64,000 bases of DNA from Ruegeria sp. HKCCA6707 (GTDB lineage: Bacteria > Pseudomonadota > Alphaproteobacteria > Rhodobacterales > Rhodobacteraceae): the NCBI RefSeq assembly GCF_013033515.1, contig NZ_WQEG01000005.1, positions 1-64,000 of the forward strand, in the 5' to 3' direction. Made by a program: the position numbers and the translations under genes. Shown one piece after another: positions 37,438 through 46,167 of this stretch. Within the stretch, counting starts at the first letter, position 1. Every line of letters starts with the position of its first letter. Below the pieces are notes generated by a model, which worked only from the letters and a program-made list of their open reading frames with translations, made no database searches and was not told the DNA's origin.

Positions 37438-38997
37438 ATGAACGGCGCTCAATCACTCGTAAAAACCCTTTTGAACAATGGTGTGAATACGGTTTTTGCA
37501 AATCCCGGCACCTCGGAAATGCACTTTGTCGCTGCCTTGGATGAACACTCAGAGATGAATTGCATTCTTTGCCTGTTTGAAGGCGGCACGACGGGTGCTG
37601 CAGACGGGTATTTTCGCATGAAGCGAAACGTCGCGGGCACGCTCCTGCATCTTGCACCCGGCTTTGGCAACGCCTTTGCCAATCTGCACAATGCCCGAAA
37701 AGCGGGGTCCGGGATCGTGAATGTTGTGGGCGATCACGCAACGCATCACCTGCATTATGAAAGTCCTTTGAAGGGAGACATCCTAGGTATCAGCCAGGCG
37801 GTCAGTCATTGGACGCGTGTGTCGTCCAATGCCACTGACGTAGCAACGGACGGAGCGGCTGCGGTTCAGGCGGCCCGCGCGCGCAACGGTCAGATTGCAA
37901 CGCTGGTCCTGCCTGCCGACACAGCTTGGAACGCAGCGAACGCAGCGGCAAACCGATTGGACAACCGAGAACGCCTCCATAGACCGTCAACAAGCGATTT
38001 AGAGGCCGCGGCGGCCCGGCTTGTGACGCCGAACGCCGCGCTGATGATTGGCGGATCAGCTCTGTTTGGACCCCAGCGTGAACTGGCTGGCAAGATCGCT
38101 GCCGCGACGGGGTGCCGTTTGTTGGCTGATACTCTGATACCGCGCATTTCCAAAGGCGCAGGAACAGCAAGGCTAGACCAACTGGTCTATCCGATATCGC
38201 CCAAGATCGCTCAGCTTGAAGCAACCTCTTCGATCACTCTGCTTGGCACAGATAGGCCAGTCGCCTTTTTTGCCTATCCCGGGAAACCGAGCGTGCCCGA
38301 ACCTCCGCATTGCCCCATTACGGACTTGTGCAAGCCCACAGATGATATCGAGTGGACGCTGCAAGCGCTCGCCGACGCGGTCGGGGTCACAAGCAAAACG
38401 GCGACAGAAACCCATCCGCTCGACCTGCCAGACATTCCCATCGGACAGTTGACCCTCGAAAAAGTTGGTTTGGCGTTGGCCGCGTTGATCCCGGAAAACG
38501 CGATCATCTGCAATGAATCCGTGACGTCCGGGTTTCATGTCATACCACCGACAGCTACCGCCCACCCGCATGACCTACTCGCAGGCACCGGCGGCGCGAT
38601 TGGGTTGTGTTTGCCTTGTGCGACGGGTGCGGCTATCGCCTGCCCCGACCGAAAAGTCATCGCCCTAACCGGCGACGGGTCCGCCATGTATACTCTTCAA
38701 TCATTGTGGACCATGGCCCGCGAAAACCTGGACGTGACAATCGTTGTGTTTGCGAACCGCGGTTATCAAATCCTGCGCGATGAACTCACAAACGTCGGCG
38801 TGGCGAGCTATGGTCAGAATGCTCAGGCTATGTTTGACGTGGTGAACCCGACGTTGGACTGGGTTTCGCTGGCGAAAGGCCATGGTATTCCGGGGACACG
38901 CGCAGATGACATGGACAGCTTCGTAAAGGCGCTCTCCGCCGGTCTCTCCAGCGAAGGGCCATCGCTGATTGAAGTTGTGTGTCCACCGACCGCATGA
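37438..38997 (+). CDS. Thiamine diphosphate-dependent enzyme, acetolactate synthase-like
   Basis: A 519-residue enzyme with the three ThDP-fold domains. The N-terminal PYR domain has FANPGTSEMHF and the catalytic Glu in FEGGTTGAADGY near residue 48; the C-terminal PP domain has the GDGSAMYT...NR Mg-ThDP motif near residue 415. The family includes acetolactate synthase and benzoylformate decarboxylase; the set of active-site residues resembles MdlC-type decarboxylases, with a paired His-His (GDHATHH) near residue 100. Substrate unknown. It stands alone on the plus strand in a stretch of metabolic cargo inside island 1. Confidence 0.9.
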   Translation: MNGAQSLVKTLLNNGVNTVFANPGTSEMHFVAALDEHSEMNCILCLFEGGTTGAADGYFRMKRNVAGTLLHLAPGFGNAFANLHNARKAGSGIVNVVGDHATHHLHYESPLKGDILGISQAVSHWTRVSSNATDVATDGAAAVQAARARNGQIATLVLPADTAWNAANAAANRLDNRERLHRPSTSDLEAAAARLVTPNAALMIGGSALFGPQRELAGKIAAATGCRLLADTLIPRISKGAGTARLDQLVYPISPKIAQLEATSSITLLGTDRPVAFFAYPGKPSVPEPPHCPITDLCKPTDDIEWTLQALADAVGVTSKTATETHPLDLPDIPIGQLTLEKVGLALAALIPENAIICNESVTSGFHVIPPTATAHPHDLLAGTGGAIGLCLPCATGAAIACPDRKVIALTGDGSAMYTLQSLWTMARENLDVTIVVFANRGYQILRDELTNVGVASYGQNAQAMFDVVNPTLDWVSLAKGHGIPGTRADDMDSFVKALSAGLSSEGPSLIEVVCPPTA

Positions 38998-39192
38998 GTG
39001 TTCTGACACGGTACCTGAAAAGCAGATGAGACTAGCGGTGCAAATCGCGGATCAATTTTATTTGATATTGTGAAATGACTTTGCGATGGACCAAACGGTG
39101 GCCAGATTACCGCTTTGTACACAAGGCAGCCATTCACACACCGCACAGCGAACGACTGGAACGAGCCCTCAGCTGACGTTGCCAAGGAGGCC

Positions 39193-40236
39193 TCAGCGAG
39201 CCGAAAGAAAGCCTCTGCTGGAAAATCGTCGTCGATACTCAGCAGGGCTAAGACCAGTCATCTTTTTGAACAGGCGCCGGAACGCTCGGGAATCTGAATA
39301 CCCGACGGCCTCTGAGACAGCTTCGACACTGTGGTCGTCCATCTCCAGAAATTGCTTGGCCTCCTCGACCCTAAGCGACTGCACATAGTCTTTGGGGCTG
39401 TAGCCCGTTGCCGCGCGGAAGCGTCGGTCGAACGTACGTCGCGGGAGGCCAGAGCGAGAGATCATCCGCGCTACTGCGTCACGCTTTCCATAAGCATCGG
39501 CGAGCCAGGTCTGGCATTCCTGAATGACTGCGTCGTCGCTCTGCGACCTTCTCTTGGGAGCTGCGTAGTGTCTTTGGCCGTCGGGTTTTGGATCGACACA
39601 ATAGAACCGCGCTGATTTCGCTGCGTGCTCCGGTCCGATGTAGCGCGCAATCAGGTAAAGCGCGAGGTCCTGCCAGGATGCCATACCACCTGACATCACG
39701 ATGCAGTCTCCCTCTCCTGCAAAAGTAAGCGTGCGGTCCGGACAGAAAGCCACGCGCGGATAACGCTTCTCAAAAACCTCAGCCATGGACCAGTGCGCCG
39801 TTGCCTCTTGATCGTCAAGAAGCCCAGCGTCCGCCAAGAGCGCCGAGCCAGAACATGCCGTTGCCAGGCGCGCGCCTGCCGAATGTCGCTTGACGATCCA
39901 GTCGATCTCCGGCCCCAAAACTTCTTTCGGCGAGGTCATCATACCGATCCTGAAGTTTGGCAGGCAGATGATCTCTGCGTCGTCTGCTTCTTCAAGCGTC
40001 GCGTCAGGTGCCACTGGGACGCGGCTTATGCAGCGGAATGGCTCCTTGGCTCTGGCGACGATCCTAACTCGTGTCATCGGCGGGGTGGGGGCGCCCTCGG
40101 TGAGGTAGGACCACGCAGACCCTACTGACGTCAGCAAATCATAGATGCCGTAGAGAATGGCGCCCCGGCAACTCTCGGCCGCAAGGATGTCGATCCGCAG
40201 AGGTTCAGCGATGAAATCCCTAGTTGTCATTTTCAT
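39193..40236 (-). CDS. GlxA-type transcriptional regulator (DJ-1/PfpI plus AraC HTH)
   Basis: About 347 residues. The N-terminal half is a DJ-1/PfpI-like domain with the nucleophile-elbow region ATACSGSALLADAGLL; the C-terminal half is an AraC double helix-turn-helix with RTFDRRFRAATGYSPKDYVQ and AVSEAVGYSDSRAFRRLFKK. Such proteins activate or repress adjacent genes. The start is uncertain between 40236 and 40230; both follow AGAGGAGA. It is divergent from the methyltransferase at 40353 across 116 bases, which may hold the shared operator. Confidence 0.88.
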   Translation of the reverse strand: MKMTTRDFIAEPLRIDILAAESCRGAILYGIYDLLTSVGSAWSYLTEGAPTPPMTRVRIVARAKEPFRCISRVPVAPDATLEEADDAEIICLPNFRIGMMTSPKEVLGPEIDWIVKRHSAGARLATACSGSALLADAGLLDDQEATAHWSMAEVFEKRYPRVAFCPDRTLTFAGEGDCIVMSGGMASWQDLALYLIARYIGPEHAAKSARFYCVDPKPDGQRHYAAPKRRSQSDDAVIQECQTWLADAYGKRDAVARMISRSGLPRRTFDRRFRAATGYSPKDYVQSLRVEEAKQFLEMDDHSVEAVSEAVGYSDSRAFRRLFKKMTGLSPAEYRRRFSSRGFLSAR

Positions 40237-40352
40237 ACTCTCCTCTTCGAATCCGATGGCCGATTTGGCCCTCTTGTGGCCGGTTCGACCCTGACAAATG
40301 CGTTTTTCGTCCACCAGTTTGGAGCAGACTACAAAAGCACGCGAGGAAAATC

Positions 40353-41162
40353 ATGACCTACGAAGCTTTCAAGTTTGCGGAAAAAGAGGGATGGGACGCC
40401 CGCGCTGCCGCCTATGACGACTTCACCGGGCGGGTGACAACCAGCGCGATTCCGACGCTTCTAGCGATGGCCGAATTGGCCCCTGGCAAACGTATTCTAG
40501 ACCTTTGCTGCGGCACCGGAAGGGCTGCGGGCGCAGCAATCGCACTTGGCGCTGACGCCGAAGGCGTTGATGTATCTGCGTCGATGGTCAAGGTGGCGCA
40601 AAGCGCTTTCCCCGCGGCACGCTTTGTAACCGGCGATGCCGAGGCGATACCGAAAGATGATGCTATTTTCGATGTTGTGATTTGCTCGTTTGGGATAATG
40701 CATGTGGGCAGCCCGGAAATCATGTTCAACGAGATTGCGCGCGTTTTGAAACCCGGTGGGCGAGTAGCACTCAGCCATTGGATTGGACCGCCACAGTCAC
40801 CGTTGTTCCGGATCGTCTTTGGCACGATGCAGAGCCTTGCGGACATATCCGTCGTGCCTGCGTCACCGCCCCCATTCGCTCTTTCTTCGGAAGATACCAT
40901 GCGAGAGAAATTGGAAGCGGCTGGATTTAGGGAGTTTTCAAGCTCCAGAGTTCCACTGGTCTTCAAAGCTCCGAAAGGACAGTTCGTTAAACATTTCCGC
41001 AACTTCGCTGCAAGGGCGGCCATAATTCTCGACAATCAGAATGAAGACGTCCTGGAAGAAATCTACTCCTCTTGGGATACCCAGTTAAAGGATTTTCTCG
41101 ATGGCGAGGAATACCACGTTCCGATGCCTGCCATAGCAGCGACTGCCGTCCGAGGTGCGTAG
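40353..41162 (+). CDS. SAM-dependent class I methyltransferase
   Basis: A 269-residue methyltransferase of the UbiE/Methyltransf_11 type. Motif I is ILDLCCGTGRAAG near residue 48; motifs II-III follow in GDAEAIPKDDAIFDVVICSFGIMH and ARVLKPGGRVALS. The ATG follows a strong AGGA site (GCGAGGAAAATC). It lies opposite the GlxA-type gene, which may control it. Substrate unknown. Confidence 0.88.
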   Translation: MTYEAFKFAEKEGWDARAAAYDDFTGRVTTSAIPTLLAMAELAPGKRILDLCCGTGRAAGAAIALGADAEGVDVSASMVKVAQSAFPAARFVTGDAEAIPKDDAIFDVVICSFGIMHVGSPEIMFNEIARVLKPGGRVALSHWIGPPQSPLFRIVFGTMQSLADISVVPASPPPFALSSEDTMREKLEAAGFREFSSSRVPLVFKAPKGQFVKHFRNFAARAAIILDNQNEDVLEEIYSSWDTQLKDFLDGEEYHVPMPAIAATAVRGA

Positions 41163-41240
41163 ATCCATGATGATCTTTCGACCTATGCTCGCACCGAACG
41201 GAGTTGGAGTAACCCGGCTCAAGAACAAGGAGCGCACGAC

Positions 41241-41987
41241 ATGGATATTGCGGGAAAGCCAGCTCTCGTCGTCGGCGGCAGCGGAGGCCTCGGCCGCCGA
41301 TTGGTAGAAAGGCTCGCCGAGGCAGGCGCCGACGTCGCCGTGGGTTATAGCGGCGGCCAGGATCGCGTGGCCGAGGCCTGCGACGCTGTCGAAAAGCGCG
41401 GACGCCGGGCGGTTGCTGTTCGGCTCGACCTGCGCGACCCAGCCTCGGTCGAAGCAGGTGTAGCGCAGGCGGCAGAGGCACTGGGCGGCCTCGCAATCCT
41501 GATGAACGCCGCCGGCGCGGCCGGGGGGCCGCCGGCGGGCGATCTCGTCGCCTACGACCCCGAAACCTGGGACCGCATCAGCGACATCAACTTCCGTGGC
41601 CCCTTCCTCGTCTCCCGAGCCGCGGCACCGCATCTGCGTGCCGCACGGGGCGCTATCGTCAATTTCGGCTCGACTATCGGACACGGGACCTGGGGCGCCG
41701 ACCGGGCCTTTCAACCGACGAAGGCCGCCGTCTCGGGCCTGACCCGGTTCCTTGCGGCCACGCTGGCGCCGGAAGTGCGTGTGAACTGCGTGGCGCCGGG
41801 TTTGATGGAGAACACGGTTATGAGCAGCGGGGCGCCGGAAAGCTTCGTTTCAACGTGGCGCGAGGCGGCGACACTGAAGAAGACCACTTCCATCGACGAC
41901 GTGGCGGAGCAGGCGCTGACCTTTTGCAGGGCGGAGACTGTCACCGGGCAGACGCTGGTCATCGACGGGGGGCTGACCTTCCGATAG
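41241..41987 (+). CDS. SDR family protein lacking the catalytic tyrosine
   Basis: A 248-residue short-chain dehydrogenase/reductase fold with the cofactor loop GGSGGLGRR near residue 14, NAAGAAGG near 90, the catalytic-type Ser in FGSTIGHG near 140 and the closing LVIDGGL. In the YxxxK position the protein reads RAFQPTKAAV, so the catalytic Tyr is Phe (codon TTT). The gene is much richer in GC than its neighbours, which suggests a separate origin. It may be an inactive or altered enzyme, or a structural homologue. Confidence 0.88.
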   Translation: MDIAGKPALVVGGSGGLGRRLVERLAEAGADVAVGYSGGQDRVAEACDAVEKRGRRAVAVRLDLRDPASVEAGVAQAAEALGGLAILMNAAGAAGGPPAGDLVAYDPETWDRISDINFRGPFLVSRAAAPHLRAARGAIVNFGSTIGHGTWGADRAFQPTKAAVSGLTRFLAATLAPEVRVNCVAPGLMENTVMSSGAPESFVSTWREAATLKKTTSIDDVAEQALTFCRAETVTGQTLVIDGGLTFR

Positions 41988-42073
41988 TTCCTCACTCAGT
42001 ATCGAGAAGCTAACCTGACACTCAATTCACGGTGGCTTTGTCCCGCATTGCGGTCTTTGCCCCGTTTTCAGCC

Positions 42074-42103
42074 AACGTCCGCTTCTAATAAGAAGCCGAC
42101 GTT
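42074..42103. terminator. Hairpin between SDR gene and integrase
   Basis: Arms AACGTCCGCTTCT (42074-42086) and AGAAGCCGACGTT (42091-42103) pair over 13 positions with one mismatch and a four-base loop. It lies between convergent genes, followed on the plus strand by CTTTTTG 11 bases later. Probable terminator. Confidence 0.6.
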
Positions 42104-42132
42104 GACGTTAAGCCTTTTTGTGGATCCTTACC

Positions 42133-43386
42133 CTAGGGAACTAACCAGAACTCGCCGAGTTCAGACAGCGTATCCTCCCATCGAAATTGGGCTTCGAAAC
42201 GCCGGTCGATAATGGTGGATTTGTCATAGGTTCCAGCTAGCCCAGGGCGCTTGTGGCCGATCATTCTTTCGGCAGTGTCAAAGTCGATCCCAAGTTCGCT
42301 CAAGCCGGTACGGTATGTGCGGCGCAGGCCGTGGATAGACAGGCGGTCGTCGCCGAATGCTTTACGGACCGGAATGATCCGCTTTGACCAGCCGGACATT
42401 GGCGATCCGGGTTTGCGATGACTGGAGAAGATCAAGTCGTCGGTTTCACCGATGATCGCGCAAGCAACCTCCGCGAGATTTTCCAGCAACGCGCGGGACA
42501 GAAGACCCAGCGGGACTGTGTGTTCAGTCCCGCTCTTGGTACGGTCTGCGGGGACTGTCCAGATCGAGAGATTGGCGTCGAGCTCCGTCCAACGCATGTG
42601 AGCGACTTCGTTGCGGCGTTGGCCGGTCAGAAGTGTGAAGCGCAGAAATGCTTGGAATATCGGATCATGAGAGGAGCTGACAGCCTTCAGGAACCGCTTA
42701 ATCTGGTCTGGGGTATTCATGGTCCATTGGCCGCCCGAGAGGCGCTGCGCGCGTGTCTGGCGCGGTCTACGGTAGCCTGCGAGGGGCGAGACAGGGATAT
42801 GTCCCTTGTCTGCTGCGAAGTTCAGAAATCCAGTGGCGTTCTTGCGGAAGTAGTCGGCAGCGCCGGGACGACCGGATTTCTGGATACCGTCAATGATCGC
42901 GGTCAGGTCGAGGCGTGTCAGATCACCGATTGGACGCGAGCGGTGCGGGTTTAGGTTCGCGCGCAGCGATTGCATCATGTCGTTCGTACGGACGATCTGG
43001 CGCGCGATCAGGTCCTGTTCGTAAAGGTCTAGAAGCTGGGCGGTTCGGATCGCGCCGATCTGAGGGACGCGCGGATCGATACCGTTGCGCAGATCGAGGA
43101 TATTGGCGCGTGCGAGGTCGCGCGCCTGTTTGAGAGTGATTGCGCGGGTGTCACCGATCTTGATCTGGACGCGCTTGGCTTGACGACCGGTCCCAAGGCG
43201 TGAGCGGAGGATGTAGACCTTAGTGTCGGTCCCGATGCGCACCGCGAGGCCGGGAACATCCGTGTCATTGATTTCGTGTCGTTGGGCGCCTGGTTTTGCT
43301 GCGCGGACCTTAGCTTCGGTTAGGGCCTCGCGCTGGGCGCTGGGTTTGGGGCTGACCGGAACGATCTTTAGGGCAGTTTGGGTCAT
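42133..43386 (-). CDS. Tyrosine recombinase (integrase) of island 1
   Basis: A 417-residue integrase from the ATG at 43386, which follows AAAGGAAAA. The N-terminal part has the DUF4102-like arm-binding segment (TEAKVRAAKPGAQRHEI, DTDVPGLAVRI). Catalytic residues are Arg in TGQRRNEVAHM, Lys region RTKSGTEHTVPL, His-x-x-Arg in HGLRRTYRTGL, His in MIGHKRPG and the Tyr in GTYDKST. It sits at the right end, 137 bases from att site 2, the usual place for the gene that inserted the island into tRNA-Thr. The 20-bp motif at 43406 overlaps its upstream region. Confidence 0.95.
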   Translation of the reverse strand: MTQTALKIVPVSPKPSAQREALTEAKVRAAKPGAQRHEINDTDVPGLAVRIGTDTKVYILRSRLGTGRQAKRVQIKIGDTRAITLKQARDLARANILDLRNGIDPRVPQIGAIRTAQLLDLYEQDLIARQIVRTNDMMQSLRANLNPHRSRPIGDLTRLDLTAIIDGIQKSGRPGAADYFRKNATGFLNFAADKGHIPVSPLAGYRRPRQTRAQRLSGGQWTMNTPDQIKRFLKAVSSSHDPIFQAFLRFTLLTGQRRNEVAHMRWTELDANLSIWTVPADRTKSGTEHTVPLGLLSRALLENLAEVACAIIGETDDLIFSSHRKPGSPMSGWSKRIIPVRKAFGDDRLSIHGLRRTYRTGLSELGIDFDTAERMIGHKRPGLAGTYDKSTIIDRRFEAQFRWEDTLSELGEFWLVP

Positions 43387-43405
43387 AAACCGTTTTCCTT
43401 TTTTT

Positions 43406-43425
43406 GGCGACCACATGGCGACCAC
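43406..43425 (+). promoter_or_regulatory. 20-bp motif, site 2, upstream of the island 1 integrase
   Basis: Second exact copy of GGCGACCACATGGCGACCAC, same strand as the other two, 20 bases upstream of the integrase start and about 97 bases inside att site 2. It could be an arm-type site or an autoregulatory operator. Confidence 0.55.
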
Positions 43426-43522
43426 CGTTACGCTCACTTATCGCAACATAACATAACCTAACGCAATAAAATGATAAAGAATTCAATTGATTCTAACTAC
43501 TCTACGCGACCCAGCGCATGTC

Positions 43523-43579
43523 AGAGCACTCCCTTGGTAAGGGAGAGGTCGAGAGTTCAATTCTCTCCAGCAGCACCAC
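43523..43579. other. att site 2 (junction of island 1 and island 2)
   Basis: Exact 57-base copy of tRNA-Thr positions 24449-24505. The 5' half of the tRNA is absent here, so this is a recombination scar and not a working tRNA gene. It is the right end of island 1 and the left end of island 2. Confidence 0.93.
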
Positions 43580-44416
43580 TTCAAACTGAAATTTTCATTT
43601 TTATCAATTAGATACTCTTTATTCTGACGATTTGACCCCCCTTTTCATCCCCCCGAAAGTGTGGCACTATGCCGATGCACATACTAATTCGAAAAGGCTT
43701 CTTGCCTCGCCCATACCGCATCATTTTCACCACAGCAAATTGGTCGGGGCATCGTGTTTGCGCTCTTTCAGATTGGGGAAAAAGCCCCGATTCCATACCA
43801 ACAACCGGAAGAATACTCTGTTCCTTTCTATCATTGTGGAAAGCGACGCCGCCTGGATAATATGCCCCATCAGGCAGGCTTTGAAGATTTTGGGCGGTAT
43901 CACTGCATTCAGTAAAACAACCCGAACATTCCTGGACCGGCTTGCAAGTCAGGTTTTGTCAGGCTCTCACGACAAACGCCCCTGTGATGTGTGATTGAGT
44001 TCAACATTCCTAAACAGCGTCTCGGCGTAATAGTTTTAGCATTGGGCAGTGTATCCGACTGCGCCCCTTGGGGTTTTGATGCAAATTGCACCGAAACTGA
44101 ACGAGTCGCCCAAAGCTCGTTTCCCCTGGCTGGGTGCTATTCCATTTCGGCTATCCAGTCTTTTAAGGCCTCGCAAAATTTCATGAGGTGCAAAAGGTGA
44201 TATCCGCTCGCCTTTACCGGCTGCTGAAAATTAAGCCCGATATTTCCCGTCATAAAAACGGCGTTCACGATATCCCGGTATCGGATTGCCTGGGTATTGT
44301 GTGTGACGCGCTTCACTGACGCACACGACAGAATCAGCAACATTGGGTTCAGTTAAAGAGTTAGCGCTCATGTTGTGTTACGAGCGCAAGGTTTTTCACT
44401 GTCTTCCCTGTCAACT
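43580..44416. other. Left non-coding region of island 2
   Basis: About 840 bases with only short, unconvincing reading frames in several frames. A small inverted repeat (GCGCTC/GAGCGC around 44360-44384) is present. I recognise no gene; decayed sequence is likely. Confidence 0.5.
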
Positions 44417-44452
44417 AGGGCGCGTTTGGTTAGAGCGCGCCCTTTTTCTTTC
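44417..44452 (+). terminator. Rho-independent terminator
   Basis: GGGCGCG and GCGCGCCC form a GC-rich stem around a TTTGGTTAGA loop, followed by CCCTTTTTCTTT. The eleven bases before it (CCCTGTCAACT) also precede the similar hairpin at 53137. It faces right, so it would stop plus-strand transcription before the convergent 44469 gene. Confidence 0.7.
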
Positions 44453-44468
44453 TTCATCAGCAGTCACT

Positions 44469-45245
44469 TCACTCAACTCTTTGGTACGCCTTTCGGCGCT
44501 GAACGAATGGTATAGCCCCTTCACTACGTACGTTGACCAGTGCCGGTGGTATTATCGAGCGCTTGCCGTCGTAGAGAATCCGCTCGTGGGCACGTCTCAA
44601 GTGAGGCCGGGGGCTGGCGCGTGTGCCACCGCGATCCACGCTTTCTTTTGTGGAACTGAGGGCAGTTAAATACTCACTTGCATCAGTATTGTAGTGCGCA
44701 GGGATGGGAGCCTTGCCGAGTCGCTTACGCCTTTTATTCGTCACGCTTGGCGCGCGTTTCAAATCTACCTGGCAGCCCCGCGTGTTTAGGATGGCTACAG
44801 CGAGCGGGTAATACGGTATTGCCGCTGATTTCCCTGTTTCGCCATCTCTCATTAACGATTTTGAGACCTTTGTATACATACCCGTTTCGGTATGGTGGAA
44901 CACTAGTTCGGCCATGAAGGGAGCACGGCCTTGCTTCAGTACAAACTGATTGACCAAAACACTGGCATCAGGTTGAGGTCTGACGACTTCCAAAATCGTA
45001 AGCGGCTTGCTTTCACCTTGCGCTTCTGAGGGGGAGTAGTCCAGCACGAACGCCCAGGGATGTAATCCGAACGGCTGCAAAACCTGATCCTTGAGTCCTT
45101 GCAGTACGTCCACCACGCGAGCGAGGTTCAGTTTAGCGCTGCTGAATGAGCCGAGAGCAAAGATTCGACCTTCATCAACGATGCCTTGCGGAACTACTTC
45201 GTTACCCAAGCTGGGAACTAGCTCTAATGCGCGCTTCAATTTCAT
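44469..45245 (-). CDS. Phage/island-associated hypothetical protein (RASPRPHLRR motif)
   Basis: A 258-residue protein of unknown function. The C-terminal third has the strongly conserved-looking pattern KRRKRLGKAPIP, RGGTRASPRPHLRRAH, DGKRSIIPPALV, which I associate with a family of proteins found in phages and islands of alphaproteobacteria. No enzyme motif seen. It is on the minus strand and ends at a right-facing terminator. Confidence 0.7.
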   Translation of the reverse strand: MKLKRALELVPSLGNEVVPQGIVDEGRIFALGSFSSAKLNLARVVDVLQGLKDQVLQPFGLHPWAFVLDYSPSEAQGESKPLTILEVVRPQPDASVLVNQFVLKQGRAPFMAELVFHHTETGMYTKVSKSLMRDGETGKSAAIPYYPLAVAILNTRGCQVDLKRAPSVTNKRRKRLGKAPIPAHYNTDASEYLTALSSTKESVDRGGTRASPRPHLRRAHERILYDGKRSIIPPALVNVRSEGAIPFVQRRKAYQRVE

Positions 45246-45452
45246 GCCAGCATCAATGCTCTATGTCTCTACCGAGCGCCAGTGGGCAATTGGACAAAAA
45301 ACCAATATCGGGGGCTTGGGCCTTCTAATCCCGCTATCTTTTTCAGCCTGCTTATGTTGCAGCCTGCAACACTATTCGACCGCGCCCCTCAAAACTGCGA
45401 AGAGCGTTCGTGGTTTCGACTGCAATCTGCTTGTTGCCGTTGCCCGGATAAA

Positions 45453-45814
45453 GTGGAACCGACAGTTCCACTTTTCTTACGGATCTCACAAAGCTCTTTG
45501 CGCTTCGCCGGATGCTCGGACCTCTGAAGTTGATCCAGTTTCGCCCGTATCAGGCAGGCAGGTGGAACTGGCGGTTCCACCAGTGGGAATAGTTGGCCCA
45601 CTGCCCCGAGCCTCCCAAAGTTCTTTTCTTTTAGCTAGGTGCTCGGACCTTTGAATTTGATCCCACTCCGACCGCATCAGGCAGGCTGGTGGGAACAGAT
45701 GGCCCACCAGTAACCCGTTGCTCCAAAGCCCTTGTTTTCACCCGGCCTACCACCACCAGCGGAACTGATGGTTCCACTGCTCCGCGCCCGGCTTCAATTG
45801 GCTCAACTTGAGCC
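45453..45814. repeat. Array of short inverted repeats with two tandem spacer units
   Basis: Six palindromes in 360 bases: 45453-45471 (GTGGAAC/GTTCCAC), 45561-45581 (GGTGGAAC/GTTCCACC), 45582-45602 (AGTGGG/CCCACT), 45686-45710 (CTGGTGGG/CCCACCAG), 45761-45775 (GGAAC/GTTCC) and 45800-45814 (GGCTCAA/TTGAGCC). Two similar units of about 50 bases (from 45514 and 45643, both with GCTCGGACCT and CATCAGGCAGGC or TATCAGGCAGGC) precede the second and fourth palindromes. No protein gene is convincing here. The array fills much of the 717-base gap between 45245 and 45963. Confidence 0.7.
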
Positions 45815-45962
45815 GATTGATTTTGCCGTTGGTGTGAAAAACTTAGATTTGAACCTGACCCCCTGCTACATCTGCTACTTCTGCTACACAGGCCGTGTAG
45901 CAATTACGTGGATTCTTCCACTGCGGATTGAAAGAATTGTGTTATTCAAATAGCAAATCCGC

Positions 45963-46148
45963 ATGAAACACGAACCAGCAACACCCGGCACGGCTGCCCT
46001 GAACGCATACTCAATGAGGGAATCCGATGAAGAGCGAAACGCCGCTATGTGGGCTGCCTGTGCTTTGATGGCCTTGCACGATAAAAGGTCAGACGTGTTT
46101 CAGGAATATGATGAAAGCTGGGCCAACAAGCTGAGGCCATTAGGTTAG
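45963..46148 (+). CDS. Small hypothetical protein
   Basis: A 61-residue reading frame (MKHEPATPGTAALNAY start) that lies 19 bases before the DUF4238 gene on the same strand. The ribosome site is weak. The composition is normal for a soluble helical protein. It could be a small partner of the following gene; no motif is recognisable. Confidence 0.45.
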   Translation: MKHEPATPGTAALNAYSMRESDEERNAAMWAACALMALHDKRSDVFQEYDESWANKLRPLG

Positions 46149-46167
46149 CGGATCTGTAGTGCCCGAA

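Noticed and set aside
43523..43579. Possible second tRNA-Thr gene
   Set aside because: Only the 3' part is present; the acceptor 5' strand and D arm are missing, so it is an att scar.
43608..44200. Several 60-70 codon frames on both strands at the left end of island 2
   Set aside because: They overlap each other, lack ribosome sites and show no recognisable motif.
45453..45814. CRISPR array
   Set aside because: Palindromes differ in sequence and spacing, there is no regular repeat-spacer pattern, and no cas gene occurs in the window.
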